From the NCBI GenBank assembly GCA_030737875.1, contig CM060922.1, positions 318,657,456 to 318,721,455 on the forward strand: a DNA stretch of 64,000 nucleotides, in the 5' to 3' direction. This stretch comes from Allium sativum. Lineage: Eukaryota; Streptophyta; Magnoliopsida; Asparagales; Amaryllidaceae. Both the position numbers and the translations under genes were made by a program. Shown here one piece after another: positions 1 through 10,267 of the stretch. Numbering within the stretch: position 1 is the first letter of the stretch; each line of letters begins with the position of its first letter. The notes under the pieces were generated by a model. It made no database searches and was not told the DNA's origin. It was given only the letters and a program-made list of their open reading frames with translations.

Positions 1-6
1 TGCATC

Positions 7-18
7 TAGTATCAGAGC
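7..18 (+). other. Primer-binding site of copia-1 (initiator-Met tRNA type)
   Basis: TAGTATCAGAGC differs from the common plant copia primer site TGGTATCAGAGC by one base. It sits about 50 bp before the first gag ATG, as expected for the start of the internal region. Confidence 0.75.
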
Positions 19-66
19 CTTGTTCTTATTGTTGTTCTCAGAGTGCTTGAAAGCAGTATAACAACA

Positions 67-936
67 ATGAATGGATCGATCCAACCTTAGCTTCCAAAGT
101 TCAACGGAAAGAACTTTGATCAATGGTGTATTCAGATAAAAGCTTTGTTTGGCTTTTAGGAGCTAATGGAGATCATAGAGCATGGGTATGTTGAGCCTGC
201 GGATGAAGCTGCTACAACAGCTCTCACTCAAGTCCAGAAGGACAGTTTGAGGGAGAATCGAAAAAAGGACAAGAAGGCGCTATTTTTTCTTTTCCAAGCA
301 GTAGATGAGGTTGTTTTTGAACGAATCTCGAGTGTGACAACAGCTAAGGAGGTGTGGGATATGTTGCTGAAATCCTACAAAGGCGATGAAAAAGTAAAGA
401 ATGTAAGGCTGTAGACCTTACGAGGCGAATTCGAAACTCTTTTTATGAATGACTCTAAATTAGTTTCGAATTATTATGCACGAGTACAATCTATTGTAAA
501 TCAATTACGGATTAATGGTGAAAAATTAGATGATTTACGAGTTATTCAAAAGATTATGAGATCCTTAACATCTCAATTTGTTTATGTTGTCGCTGCTATT
601 GAGGAAGGAAAGGATTTGACAACTATGACTATTGAAGGATTAATAGGCTCGTTATGTTCTCATGAGCATAGAATGAATCAAAGAGCTACAGGTTCCATTG
701 AACAAGCTCTTCAAAGTAAGTGATACTTATAGGAAAAGGTAGATTTAGTGGTGGAAATGCATCAACTCAAGGCAAGGGTGACAAGTCCCAAAGCTTCAAA
801 AATAATTTCAATGGGAAGGATCACAATTCTGAAGAACAAAGGTATGGTAAATCCAAAGCTCAGCGTGATAAATCTAAGGTGAAGTGTTATCATTGTAATA
901 AGTATGACCATTATAAATCTGAATGTCGCACGAAAT
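67..936 (+). pseudogene. copia-1 gag (UBN2-type capsid plus zinc knuckle), broken
   Basis: The Gag polyprotein forms the particle that packages element RNA. The frame opens at ATG 67 and continues past in-frame TAG codons at 88, 157 and 412, each where copia Gag proteins usually have glutamine. Characteristic stretches are KFNGKNFDQWCIQIKALFG near the N-terminus and a UBN2-like middle part (VWDMLLKSYKGDEKVKNVRL). A frame change near 720 leads to a CX2CX4HX4C zinc knuckle (CYHCNKYDHYKSEC) at about 894-935, which binds RNA in this family. It is clearly non-functional: at least three stops and one frameshift. Confidence 0.85.
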
Positions 937-964
937 TGCCTCAGAAAGATACCGAACATGCTAA

Positions 965-1246
965 TTGTGCAAAGATGTGTTACAGGGAAAAGAAACATTG
1001 TTGTTGGCATGCAATGTTCCAAAAGAAGTATACACTGATAAGTGGTATTTGGATATTGGTTGCAGTAATCATATGTGCGGCAAAATGGCATTGTTTTCTC
1101 ACCTTAATGAATCAGTACGTGGGGAAGTCAGATTCGACAACAAAGATAAAGTTTCAATTATAGGTAAAGGTAAAGTTCTCATTCGATTTAAAGATGGTTC
1201 TTATGAACATATATCTGGTGTTTTTTATGTTCCTAAATTGCACTAG
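965..1246 (+). pseudogene. copia-1 aspartic protease region, catalytic motif altered
   Basis: The segment holding WYLDIGCSNHMCG and ending in SGVFYVPKLH is the retropepsin domain that follows the zinc knuckle in copia polyproteins. The family active site is D-S/T-G; here it reads D-I-G, which should abolish cleavage. The TAG at 1244-1246 falls in the conserved LHQNLLS-type context and fits CAG to TAG. Beyond it the frame decays to about 1440, where integrase resumes. Confidence 0.8.
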
Positions 1247-1439
1247 AATCTACTGAGTATAGGCCAACTTTTTGAAAAAGGGCTCAAAATTACTATTGTT
1301 AATGGTTTGCACTATTAAGAACCATACGAATGAGCTTGTTGTTGTAGTTAAGATGAGCAAAAATCGTATGTTCCCCTTACCTTTGCATACTGAAGTTGTT
1401 TGTGCTTTTAATACTCTGGTCACAAATATGAATTGATTA

Positions 1440-2573
1440 TGGCACTTTTGCTTTGGTCATCTCAATTTTAACGGGTTGCAGCTATTAGCAAGAAAGAAAA
1501 TGGTTACAGGATTGCCAATGATAGAAGGTTCAACTCGGTTATGTGAGGGCTGCATTCTTGGAAAGCAGCACGGGGATTCTTTTCCAGTTGGAAAATCGCG
1601 TAGAGCTTCTCAACCAATGCAACTTGTGCACTTAGACATTTGCGTACCAATGGAGACAACATCACATGGAGGTAATCGTTATTTTCTTACATTTATGGAC
1701 AATTATAGTCAAAAAACTTGGCTTTATTTCTTGAAGCAAAAATCCAAAACATTTGGAGTGTTTAAAGAATTTAAAGTTTATGTCGAAAGACAAAGTGGAT
1801 AATCTTTGAAGATGCTTCGAACAGATAGAGGAGGAGAGTACATTTCTAATGCATTCTCTGATTTTTGTAGAAGTCATGGAATCAAGCATCATCTCACTGC
1901 AAGTTATTCTCCGCAACAAAATGGCATCGCCGAGACAAAGAACCGCACTATTTTTGAAATGGCGCATAGCATGCTGCAAGGTAAATCATTTTCGAAAGAA
2001 TTTTGGGTTGAAGTTGTTTCGTGCACCGTATATCTCTTAAATAAGTGTCCAACTAAAAGTGTTGCTGATATGAACCCCGAGGAAGCTTGGAGTGGAACTA
2101 AGCCAGATGTTGAATCACTGCGAGTCTTTGGATGTGTAGCGTATGCTCACGTGCCTGCTGAGAAGAGAAAAAAGTTTAACGTTAAAGGTGATAAATGTAT
2201 CTTTATGGAATACAACGATCATATTAAAGGATACAAGTTGTTCAATCCCACAATGCAAGAAGTAGTAGTGAGTCGAGATGTTCAGTTTCAAGAAGACGAG
2301 GCTTGGGATTTGGCGAGCAACATGCAATAGCATGTAGAAATTCCTATGCTTGATGACTCAGAAAAGCAACCTATTATCCAACTACAGAAGCCAAACTCAC
2401 CTGGTCCTGTTATTGAGACACGCCACTCTGCTCGTACTCGTGTGATGCCTACATGCTTAAAAGATTACATTGTTACTAATGTTGCTGTTATTGCTGATAA
2501 GGAGCTTGTCAATTTTGCACTATTTGTAGATTGTGACCCACTAACTTTTGAAGAAGCAGCACAACAAGATGAA
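1440..2573 (+). pseudogene. copia-1 integrase, interrupted by stops
   Basis: Integrase inserts element cDNA into the genome. The N-terminal HHCC zinc-binding part starts at WHFCFGHLN (1440) and ends CEGCILGKQH. The DDE core follows, with the first Asp in LVHLDICVP, the second in LRTDRGGEY and the Glu region in SYSPQQNGIAE. The C-terminal part runs to the RHSARTRVMPTCLKDYI linker before RT. Stops at 1800 (TAA, in a GQSLK-like context) and 2328 (TAG) interrupt an otherwise open frame. Domain order and spacing are normal for copia. Confidence 0.9.
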
Positions 2574-2576
2574 TGA

Positions 2577-3590
2577 GTTTCTACTATGGATGACGAAATT
2601 CATTCCATTGAGAAAAATGATACTTGGGAGCTGAATTCGCTGCCAAACGGAAAGCAATCTATTGGTGTCAAACGGGTTTACAAACCCGATGGTCAGGTGG
2701 ACAGATTGAAAGCACGACTGGTTGTGAAAGGATACAAGCAAAAGCCAGGAATAGATTATTATGAATTTTTTTCTCCTGCAGCACGACTTGACACCGTTTG
2801 CATGGTGGTTGCCTTGGCTGCTCAAAATCAGTGGCAGATACACTAAATGGATTTCAAATCTGCATTTCTTAATGGTTTACTTGAAGAAGAAGTATATGCG
2901 GATCAACCTATAGGTTATGTGAAGCTAGGTCGAAAGCATAAAGTACTCAAGCTTAAGAAAGCCTTATATGGGCTGAAGCAAGCGCCGAGGGCATGGTACT
3001 CTCGTTTTGACACTTATCTTTTTGCAAATGATTTTGTTAAATGTCCTTATGAGCCTACTTTATATGTCAAATCTAACACGATTGGAGATATGTTGATTGT
3101 TTGTGTATACGTAGATGATCTGATATTTACAGGAAATAATATCAGCATGATTGATGAGTTTCCGGAGTCTATGACGTGCAACTTTGAGATGACAGATATG
3201 GGTCTTATGTCATATTTTGTTGGTATTGAAGTTGCACAAACTGAAACAAACATTTTTATTTCGCAACACAAATATGCTGCAGATATCCTGAAACGATTCA
3301 ACATGGATTCATGTCTTTCTGTCAAGACTCCTACTAAAGCAAAGCTGCACTTGCAAAAGGATGGGAGTGGTGAACTTGTAAGTGCTAATTATTATCGGTG
3401 TTTGGTAGGAAGTCTTCGATACTTAACAACGACTAGACCAAACATTGTCTATGGTGTTGGTCTCATCAGCCGCTTTACGGAGAGGCCTAGTCTAGTTCAT
3501 ATGCGAGCAGCGAAACATACTCTTCGCTATGTCAAGGGTACTCAGAATCATGGTATCCTTTATTCTGCTAATACGACTTGCACCCTTTAA
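2577..3590 (+). pseudogene. copia-1 reverse transcriptase, interrupted by stops
   Basis: The copia RT hallmarks are in order: MDDEIHSIEKNDTWEL at the start, KARLVVKGYKQKPGIDY, MDFKSAFLNG, ALYGLKQAPRAWY and the catalytic box YVDD at 3108-3119, which is intact. The frame is shared with integrase. It is entered through TGA 2574 (tryptophan in most relatives) and broken by TAA 2844 just before MDFKSAF, where glutamine is usual. It ends at TAA 3588 at the junction with RNase H. Confidence 0.92.
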
Positions 3591-4085
3591 GGCTATACAA
3601 ATAGTGGTTGGGCAGGAGATGTCGAAGACTGGAAGAGCACCTCTAGTTATGTGTTCAACATTGGTTCCGGAGCCATATCTTGGTCTTAAAAGAAGCAACA
3701 GGGTGTTGCTCTTTCCACTGCTGAGGCAGAGTACATTGCAGCTGCATCTTGTGCATCCCAGGCTGTTTGGTTGCGAAGATTACTTCATGAGTTGCAGTAG
3801 TCGCAGGCTTCTCCAACACCGATTTTATGTGACAACAGGTTTGTTATTGCTCTCACAAAAAATCCAATGTTTCATGGCAGGAGCAAACACATTGACATCA
3901 AGTTTCATTATATCCATGAGTTGGTTAAACAATCTGAAATTCAAATGGAGTTTTGTCAGTCCGAGGAGCAAGTTGCTGACATTCTCACCAAGCCATTACT
4001 AGTTGAGGCTTTTTGTACTTTGAAGAAGAAGATGGGAGTATGTAGCTTTGAAAGTTTGAGTTTAAGAGGGGCTGTTGGAGTTTGA
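3591..4085 (+). pseudogene. copia-1 RNase H domain and polyprotein C-terminus
   Basis: In the same frame as RT, GYTNSGWAGDVEDWKSTSSY, LSTAEAEYIAAAS and SKHIDIKFHYIHELV are the conserved blocks of copia RNase H, which degrades the RNA strand during cDNA synthesis. VADILTKPL is the usual tail motif. Internal stops lie at 3687 (TAA) and 3798 (TAG). The TGA at 4083 is the natural terminator and overlaps the LTR start, as is typical for copia. Confidence 0.9.
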
Positions 4086-4338
4086 AATAAACTCAAACTG
4101 GAAACAAATTTTGCGGTGTTTATTTCCTCTGTTTTTTTGTTTAGTAAAATAAGTTTGTTGAATCAGTCTTTTATGTATGTGATTTAATGCCGCATTGTGT
4201 TGCTTTTGTGCCACAAAAGCAGGAGAACTATCAGGTCAATTTGCTTTATATGTATATAGTGCTTTGCTGTTCGTGTATAAAAATAGCAAGCAGTTAATAA
4301 AAGTTTTTATTTTGCCCATTTTCTTTCCTACATCAACA
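4073..4338 (+). repeat. copia-1 3' LTR (266 bp)
   Basis: It begins TGTTGG and ends CATCAACA, giving the usual TG...CA ends with a short TGTTG/CAACA inverted repeat. The purine tract AAGAGGGGC (4064-4072) directly precedes it. It contains a TATA-like TGTATAAAAATA stretch and an AATAAAA poly(A) signal near the end, as expected of a short copia LTR. Confidence 0.85.
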
Positions 4339-4961
4339 TATCTACTTCATAAAGTTAGTATGTTTTGAGACACATCGATGCCACTATTATAAAAAGTGGC
4401 ATGATGCAACAACTATGTTTATGAATTAACAAAATACTGCACGTAAAAGCTAGCGAACATTTTGATGATAGCTAAATGCTTCTAAACATAAGCAATCATT
4501 AAATAGAAAGCTAAAAATACAATATTCCTGCATCTGTTTCAGGCTAATCCATTATATGGGATTGCACATAAATTGCAGTATGATTGCAGCAACTTGCTTT
4601 AGTTTCATAGTTTTCTTTTTATGTGCTATTTGCTTATTTGTTTAAGATAAGCATTAAACCTTTGGGGGTGGGGTTGTCTCAAAATGCATCGACATTTTTT
4701 GTTGAATGCTACCTACTGTTTGTTTACATAAAGTGCTATTGACAACACAGTCTATTGACTGAGCTACCTCTGGCGAATGATTTCTAAATTGCTTCTAATA
4801 TATGGAGTGTTTATGTGTGAAGGTGCAATGGCTATCATTTTTTCATTTAAATCCTATTTTCCTCCTTTCTATTTTGAAGTTACTTTATGTTAACCTTGGA
4901 TTTTTGCAAAGAAATTAAATTCAACGGACACTTAAATGTAAGACAAGAATGTTGCCTCACA
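4339..4961. other. AT-rich non-coding flank, no gene seen
   Basis: No reading frame resembles a known protein. The only local structures are an 8-bp-stem hairpin ATGCCACT/AGTGGCAT at 4378-4402 and a distant 10-bp inverted pair TTTTGAGACA (4363-4372) / TGTCTCAAAA (4675-4684), which could be an eroded MITE but has no clear target duplication. Confidence 0.5.
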
Positions 4962-5072
4962 ATTCAGAAAGTCATCTAGTTTGATCACAATTGTTCAACA
5001 GTGATAACACAAAGACAATTATAATTCCTTTTGTCTTTCTCTTGATATTTGTAAACTATATAACATAAATAT
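4962..5072 (+). repeat. Left copy of a ~110-bp flanking direct duplication
   Basis: The segment from ATTCAGAAAGTCAT to CATAAATAT ends exactly where the left TRIM LTR begins. It is repeated, at roughly 90 percent identity by eye, directly after the right LTR (6171-6279). The geometry is that of a target-site duplication, but about twenty times the usual 5 bp. Confidence 0.85.
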
Positions 5073-5402
5073 TCTTGGAATTTGATATAGAGATGAGGAG
5101 AGAGAGATTAAACGTAGGATAATTGAATGACAACATTGTTATTTCTTCACTTTTTTCATACCACAAATGAGAGAGTACAATTATATTTATAACATAACAA
5201 AGATTCTAGACTCTTCTTTTCTAGATTTTTCCTTATCCTCTAATTTCTAGACTTGCCTTAATAAACCATTCCCTATATAATTCTATTACATATATAATAA
5301 CTCTAATATTTATTACCATTTATTTTTATCCTTTCCTAAATAAAATAATTAAATCTATTTCATAATTTATGTTTCCTTTTAAAACCAAGTTTATTTTCAA
5401 CA
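5073..5402 (-). repeat. Left LTR of the TRIM-like element (3' LTR in element orientation)
   Basis: It aligns throughout with 5849-6170, sharing GAATTTGATATAGAGA, TACAATTATATTTATAAC and GTTTATTTTCAACA. Its outer end reads TCTTGG where the other copy reads TGTTAG, so the terminal TG is mutated here. Confidence 0.85.
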
Positions 5403-5848
5403 TTCCCCCTTAAACTTGGTTTTATTACTCCAAGCAGATTCCTTGATTCAAAGTTATTGAGATAATAAACGAAGCACTTCCCTTCGATTTGTGACGCACT
5501 TCTCATCACCTTCAATTGTTGATGCACGTCTCTTCAACTCTACTCTTTGAATATTGGAGTACTTCTCACCATGGTGCGCTTCTCACCCATAACTCTAAAA
5601 CAAACTTTCTTCCACGGCCACTTGTGTCATGTTCTCTTGCTCTCCATCTTTAAACTACAATTCCTTGCCATATGCCTAAAATTTTGACACTTTTTCTCTT
5701 ATGCCAACAATCATTTTCTTCATAACCAGATCTGCTTGCTTTTGTTGTGCTTCAACTAGTCCGTCTTTGAATTATTTAAAAAAAAACTGATTTTTTTCGC
5801 TCTCTAGTGATCTCTCTATCCCTTCTCATCAACCTAGCTCTGATACCA

Positions 5849-6170
5849 TGTTAGAATTTGATATAGAGAGGAGAAGAGAGATAAAACGTAGAATAATTAA
5901 ACAACTACATTGTTATTTCTTCACTTTTCTTCATACCACAAATGAGAGAGTACAATTATATTTATAACGCAACAAAGATTCCAGACTCTTCTTCTCTAGA
6001 TTTTTCCTTATCCTATAGACTTCCCTTAATAAACCATACCCTAGATAATTCTATTACATATATAATAACTCTAATACTTATTACCATTTACTTTTATCCT
6101 TTCCTAAATACAATAATTAAATCTATTCCATAATTTATGTTTCCTTTTAAAACCAAGTTTATTTTCAACA
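5849..6170 (-). repeat. Right LTR of the TRIM-like element (5' LTR in element orientation)
   Basis: Canonical TGTTAG...TCAACA ends. The primer site TGGTATCAGAGCT lies immediately inside it on the - strand. A TATA-like TATATTTATAA stretch is present. Confidence 0.88.
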
Positions 6171-6279
6171 ATTCAAAAAGTCATTTTTGATCAAAGTTAT
6201 TCAACAGTGATAACACAAAGACAATTATAATTCCTTTTGTATTTCTCTTGATATTTGTAAACTATATAATGTAAATATC
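6171..6279 (+). repeat. Right copy of the ~110-bp flanking direct duplication
   Basis: It starts ATTCAAAAAGTCAT directly after the LTR terminus and ends GTAAATAT, where similarity to the left copy (4962-5072) stops. Shared internal blocks include CAACAGTGATAACACAAAG and TTTCTCTTGATATTTGTAAA. Beyond it comes host sequence leading into the beta-galactosidase relic. Confidence 0.85.
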
Positions 6280-6303
6280 CTGTAAAAAACCGAGTTCGCT
6301 AAA

Positions 6304-6984
6304 ATGCATTCGCTTCTCTTATTTCGATTACTTCTACCCATAGCTACTATACTGTTACCTCGTTGGACTCTCCGCTAAAGTCACATATGGTAGCAAAGTA
6401 GTTGTTATCGATGGCCATAGGAGAATAGTCATCCCTAGTTCCATTCTTTATCCAAGAAACACTCCTGTGGTAGGTGCGATGGTCATAAAAATCTGTTACT
6501 TCTACTTAAATGTTGTTTTTTAAACTGATTTTTTTAACTTGTGTCTACTTCAGATGTGGCCTGATTTGACCAAAAAGGCAAAAGAATGGTGCTTGGATGT
6601 TATTCAGACTTATGTTTTGTCGAATGGGCATGAGCTTGTTCAAGGCCAGGTTCTATTTTCACATTTTTTTAAGATAATAATAAATTTCATATGATTGATA
6701 TGTACTAATGTGGTTTTTTCTTCAGTATTGTTTTGAGGATAGATATGATTTGGTAAAGTTTATAAAGTTGGTGCAACAGGATGGTCTTTATGTTAATCTT
6801 TGCGTTGGACATTATGTTTGTGCTGAATGGAATTTTGGGTAATTAAAAATATGTTACTATACACATAAAAAATGTATGATTTATTACATTCTAATCTTGT
6901 GATGTTTCTGAATATTAGAGGGTTTCTATTTGACTTAAATATGTGCCTGCTATCAGTTTTAGAATCAATAGCAAGCCTTTAAGG
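6304..6984 (+). pseudogene. Beta-galactosidase (GH35) 5' gene relic, first four exons
   Basis: Plant GH35 beta-galactosidases trim galactose from cell-wall polysaccharides. Exon 1 (about 6304-6469) starts with a hydrophobic leader MHSLLLFRLLLPIATILL, then after a frameshift reads KVTYGSKVVVIDGHRR and SSILYPRNTP. Exon 2 (6554-6649) reads [12 protein letters not shown]...LDVIQTYV. Exon 3 (6726-6838) reads [16 protein letters not shown]...YVCAEWNFG. Exon 4 (about 6921-6984) is a frame-damaged version of the family block that follows. GT/AG borders sit where GH35 introns lie. The later exons with the catalytic glutamates are absent, and the leader is out of frame with the mature part, so this is a dead 5' fragment. 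Confidence 0.85.
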
Positions 6985-7595
6985 GTAATATTTGATAGCA
7001 TTTTGATCTTTATCATCCAATTTTTTTTCTTATGTTTTTTCAGGTCTTTTGAGTTGTCTATTCCAGAATTTTCTGATGGTTGAATCAATATGAGTTTTTA
7101 GTGGGAACCTAGCTTTAAATATAGATTTTAGAAGTTGGATACACTTTGACTAAATGGTGATTTTGGAATCATATGAACCGAACAAATTTCAAGTAAGGGT
7201 ATAAGCGAGTTTAGTGTATTGAATTTATATGCAAAATTTCCAGAAGGCTTATTGAGTGATCAAAGTTTGAAATAATGATACTGATCTTGTGAACATGGTT
7301 TTGGATGTATTAATAGATCTAACTGAACATATGAAATGGCATCCCAAAGTTTCATGCAAATATGCACAAATTTAGAGTATTTTGAGAGAGTCACTAGGAA
7401 GCATACAAAGGGTATCAGATGCTTTTATAATACAACGAAATTCAGTTCACTTATTGCTTAATCCCACCTTCGGTCTAGTTGTATTAAATTCTTTTCATTT
7501 TTGTGTTGCTTCAAGCACTGACACGGTATTCGAGTTTTGACTAAATTCGAAAATAATAGTCTTTAATTTTGTTGTGTAGCTAAGAAATGCTTGAG
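6985..7595. other. Unassigned flank between the beta-galactosidase relic and the Tekay element
   Basis: Intron-like AT-rich sequence. A splice-acceptor-like tract (TTTTTTCTTATGTTTTTTCAG) near 7020-7043 is followed by no recognisable GH35 exon. No other gene is recognised. Confidence 0.4.
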
Positions 7596-7600
7596 GATCA
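7596..7600. repeat. Target-site duplication of the Tekay element, left copy
   Basis: GATCA directly before the LTR. The identical GATCA follows the other LTR at 17329-17333. Confidence 0.93.
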
Positions 7601-8347
7601 TGTGACGGCCCGCCCTGCACCAGCCGACATTTCCCTTGAAATGCGCTGTACCGATGTCCAATTAGCACGGGACGGTCACTAAAGAAAGGAAAAGAAAGGA
7701 ATTTGAACTAACAAGGAACCTGTAGAATGTCTCACAGCGCATGGGATAAAATATAATATTGACATAACTTTGACATAAAATAGGCGAGACAGTGCATAAG
7801 CTGAAAACTAAACATCATAGCAGCGGAAAATCCAAAATATAGCTTATGTTCCACATCAGCATTATTACAACTTTCAAAATTGTCTCTAAAGCAAAGTAAG
7901 GACTAATGCCCAAAGTAGTGACCAGCAGCGACACAGGGAGAATATATATAGAGAGAATAGTACGTGTAAGCCTCCTGCTCGTCTCCGGACAACTACTAAT
8001 GTACAACCAGTTAACCTGTCTTTAGTCTGCCCGTTTAAGAGCACCCAGAGTAATAAGAAGAGACATAGAACTCTGGGTTAGACAAAAGCCTGGTATGAGC
8101 GATATGCAGCAAAACAGAATAATAACAGGTATACTAAACCATACCTGAACCTGGACCTGCAACCAAAGAGTCAGCACAACAAGATACACAATACTCTAAG
8201 GTAACACAAACAGATGGTGTAAAGATAACGGGGGAAGGGGTGTGGATGTCATAGTGATGGCAAACAATCAAGCATAGCAACCATCCTCACATCTCTCACT
8301 CAGTGCATAAAGCATAAAATATCCACCACTTTGATCACCCAAATCCT

Positions 8348-8532
8348 TGCTATGATCACTCTGCCCCATGGAGTCATGGCGACTCCACTGCACTGATCCA
8401 TAGCCACTAATCCTTGTTATGTCCACTATGCCCCCATGAAGTCATGGTGACTTCACTGCATTGGCTCATAGCCATGCTACGATCAATCTTCCCCATGGAG
8501 TAATTACTACCCCACTGCACTGATCCGTAGCC
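8348..8532. repeat. Three degenerate tandem units (about 58-67 bp) in the Tekay left LTR
   Basis: Units start TGCTATGATCACTCTGCCCC, TGTTATGTCCACTATGCCCC and TGCTACGATCAATCTTCCCC. Each holds CCATGRAGT followed by a CACTGCA block. The first two contain a small palindrome, GGAGTCATGGCGACTCC or its AAGTC variant. Confidence 0.8.
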
Positions 8533-8689
8533 TAACATTCGTCTCTCGGTGGTGAATCAAAGCTATGGACGTCGACAACTCCTTAGCGCATGTCCCGCAG
8601 CAAAGCCCAACTCATGAAGTTAACTCGTTGGTTCCCATCTGGATCCCGAGTTCTACTTCCCACTTGGATTACCTTTGCATCTCGGGTTT

Positions 8690-9030
8690 GGGTCATCATC
8701 CTAGTTCGTGACTCCCCATCTCGGCTCGTGATTCTCCTTGCACCGGTTCGTGGTGCTTCACCTTGGTCCGACCCGTAGTGCGCAACCATCCGGTTCGTGA
8801 TGACCTCCTTAAGGATCGGGTCGTAACCCTACTTCACCCGTTACATCCGGGTCGTGGGTCAATGCTCCAGCTTGCGGCTCGTGGTGCTATGGTCTTCTGG
8901 TTCGTGGTCATGTAGCTCGTGACGCAGCTTTCCTCCTCGAGCATCCGGTCGGTTCGTGATCTATGGCTCACCACGGTTCGGTTCGAGCTCCCTAGCTTGA
9001 GCAAGCGGCTCGTGGTACATGTACACTGTT
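8690..9030. repeat. TCGTG-word cluster in the Tekay left LTR
   Basis: The words GGTTCGTG, GCTCGTGG and GGGTCGTG recur well over ten times in about 340 bp without a strict period. The matching stretch of the other LTR keeps the same pattern. It is GC-rich against an AT-rich LTR. Confidence 0.7.
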
Positions 9031-10118
9031 GGAACTCGTGGGGTTGGACTCACGATCGGGTCGGTTCGTAGGGGACGATCCGATCTGATTTCCTGCACTG
9101 TTTCCTGTGACTTTTCCAGCAAGCTTTTTACGCCATACGACGGCGTTTTCGACCATTCTAACTTTTCTAATCAACCACAAAGCATACCATACAGTCATAG
9201 CAACATAGAGAATCAACAATAAACACCAAAACAACAACTTAACATGCCAATATGGATCAAACATACACAAAAAACTATGTTTTCCCCTTAAACCCCCTTA
9301 ATCATGTTTAATCATACGATTAGCAAAACTTATCCAAATTAGCCCAAATTTCTAATAGAGGCCTAAAATAATATTTAATATTTTCTAGACATTTTTCTAG
9401 AATTTAATAATGTATAAATTCGCTAATTAACACTAATTACCCCTAGTTAACTGTAATTAGTGAAAAACAATGCAAATCACTTTACTTGGCCACAAATAAA
9501 ATATTAAATTTGAACTATCCTCTGATATAGGTCGAATCTCTGTGTGTTCCAGCAGCTCTAACTCTAATTTGGTGCTATTTCTCCTTGATTTGACATAGAT
9601 TAGATTAATCCTTGATTAGAGAGCGATTTGGGATGATATTAGAAGGTGGAGGCCATTGTTAGGGTTTTTAAGAGGTAAATGGCGGCTAGAAAACTGAAAT
9701 AGAATGAAAACCTAACTCATTTCAACCTCCCCATAACCCTAATCCCGAAATGGGTTATGGGCCCATTTGCTAATTACCCTAATCAGCCCACTTAAGCAGT
9801 TTTTCACCTTTTAAACTTTGTTTTAGCCATATCTCCTAAACAGTGAGTCTGTTTGGCTAATGTGACCATCTACGGGATTGTAAACCATCATCTGAATCCA
9901 ATGGAAGTGGTTTCAAGTCGAAACTCCTTACCAATCAAAAGTTATGGCTGAAACAAGATTAGCTAGGGGCAAAACGGTCATTTAAAAATTGGCAAAAATC
10001 GTGAACATGGGAAATGACCCCAATAGTCGTTCCCCAAAGTTACACTACTATATGACCTCATATGAAAAAGAAATAAATATTCCACGATTCTTCGATACGT
10101 AGAATGCGGGTCGTTACA

Positions 10119-10131
10119 CTCTCCCTCCCTT
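10119..10131 (-). other. Polypurine tract of the Tekay element
   Basis: On the - strand AAGGGAGGGAGAG directly precedes the 3' LTR. The context just upstream (AATTTCGGGGGTGAAATT) closely matches that before the giant-LTR element's right LTR. Confidence 0.85.
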
Positions 10132-10267
10132 GAGAAATTTCACCCCCGAAATTCCTGAACTAAGAAACAACCAAAGGATCCTGCATGCCTATCAGCCATA
10201 TACAACAATCAAACATGCAAAACAAACATATCCTAGCATGCGGAAAGACTAAATCGAAATGAAAACC

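Larger units (their letters stand above)
1..4338 (+). mobile_element. Degenerate Ty1/copia retrotransposon copia-1, 5' LTR outside the window
   Basis: Domains run in copia order on the + strand: gag with zinc knuckle, protease, integrase, reverse transcriptase, RNase H, then a purine tract and a TG...CA LTR. A near-match to the initiator-Met tRNA primer site lies at the left edge, so the window opens at or just inside the end of the 5' LTR. From 1440 to 4085 the pol frame is continuous and is broken only by stop codons. The element cannot encode a working polyprotein. With the 5' LTR outside, neither the target duplication nor the LTR age can be judged. Confidence 0.95.
5073..6170 (-). mobile_element. 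TRIM-like miniature LTR retrotransposon (~1.1 kb)
   Basis: Two direct repeats of about 330 and 322 bp enclose a 446-bp interior with no protein-coding potential. On the - strand a perfect initiator-Met primer site, TGGTATCAGAGCT (complement of 5836-5848), directly adjoins the right LTR, and a purine tract AAGGGGGAA (complement of 5403-5411) adjoins the left LTR. Transcription and priming are therefore on the - strand. The element has every cis signal for retrotransposition and no gag or pol, and would depend on another copia for proteins. An internally deleted copia is the alternative reading. Confidence 0.85.
7601..10118 (-). repeat. Tekay left LTR (3' LTR in element orientation, 2518 bp)
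   Basis: It begins TGTGACGGCCCGCC and ends GGGTCGTTACA on the + strand. Read on the element strand, the LTR starts TGTAACGACCCGCATT, the same 16 bases that open the giant-LTR element at 48929. It contains a three-unit tandem repeat and a stretch rich in TCGTG words, annotated separately. Confidence 0.93.

Noticed and set aside
4363..4684. Possible MITE with TTTTGAGACA ends
   Set aside because: Only 10 bp of inverted repeat and no flanking duplication; may be chance in AT-rich DNA.
8583..9270. Open frames on both strands in the Tekay LTR
   Set aside because: They arise from the GC-rich TCGTG-word region, have no homology, and are inside an LTR.
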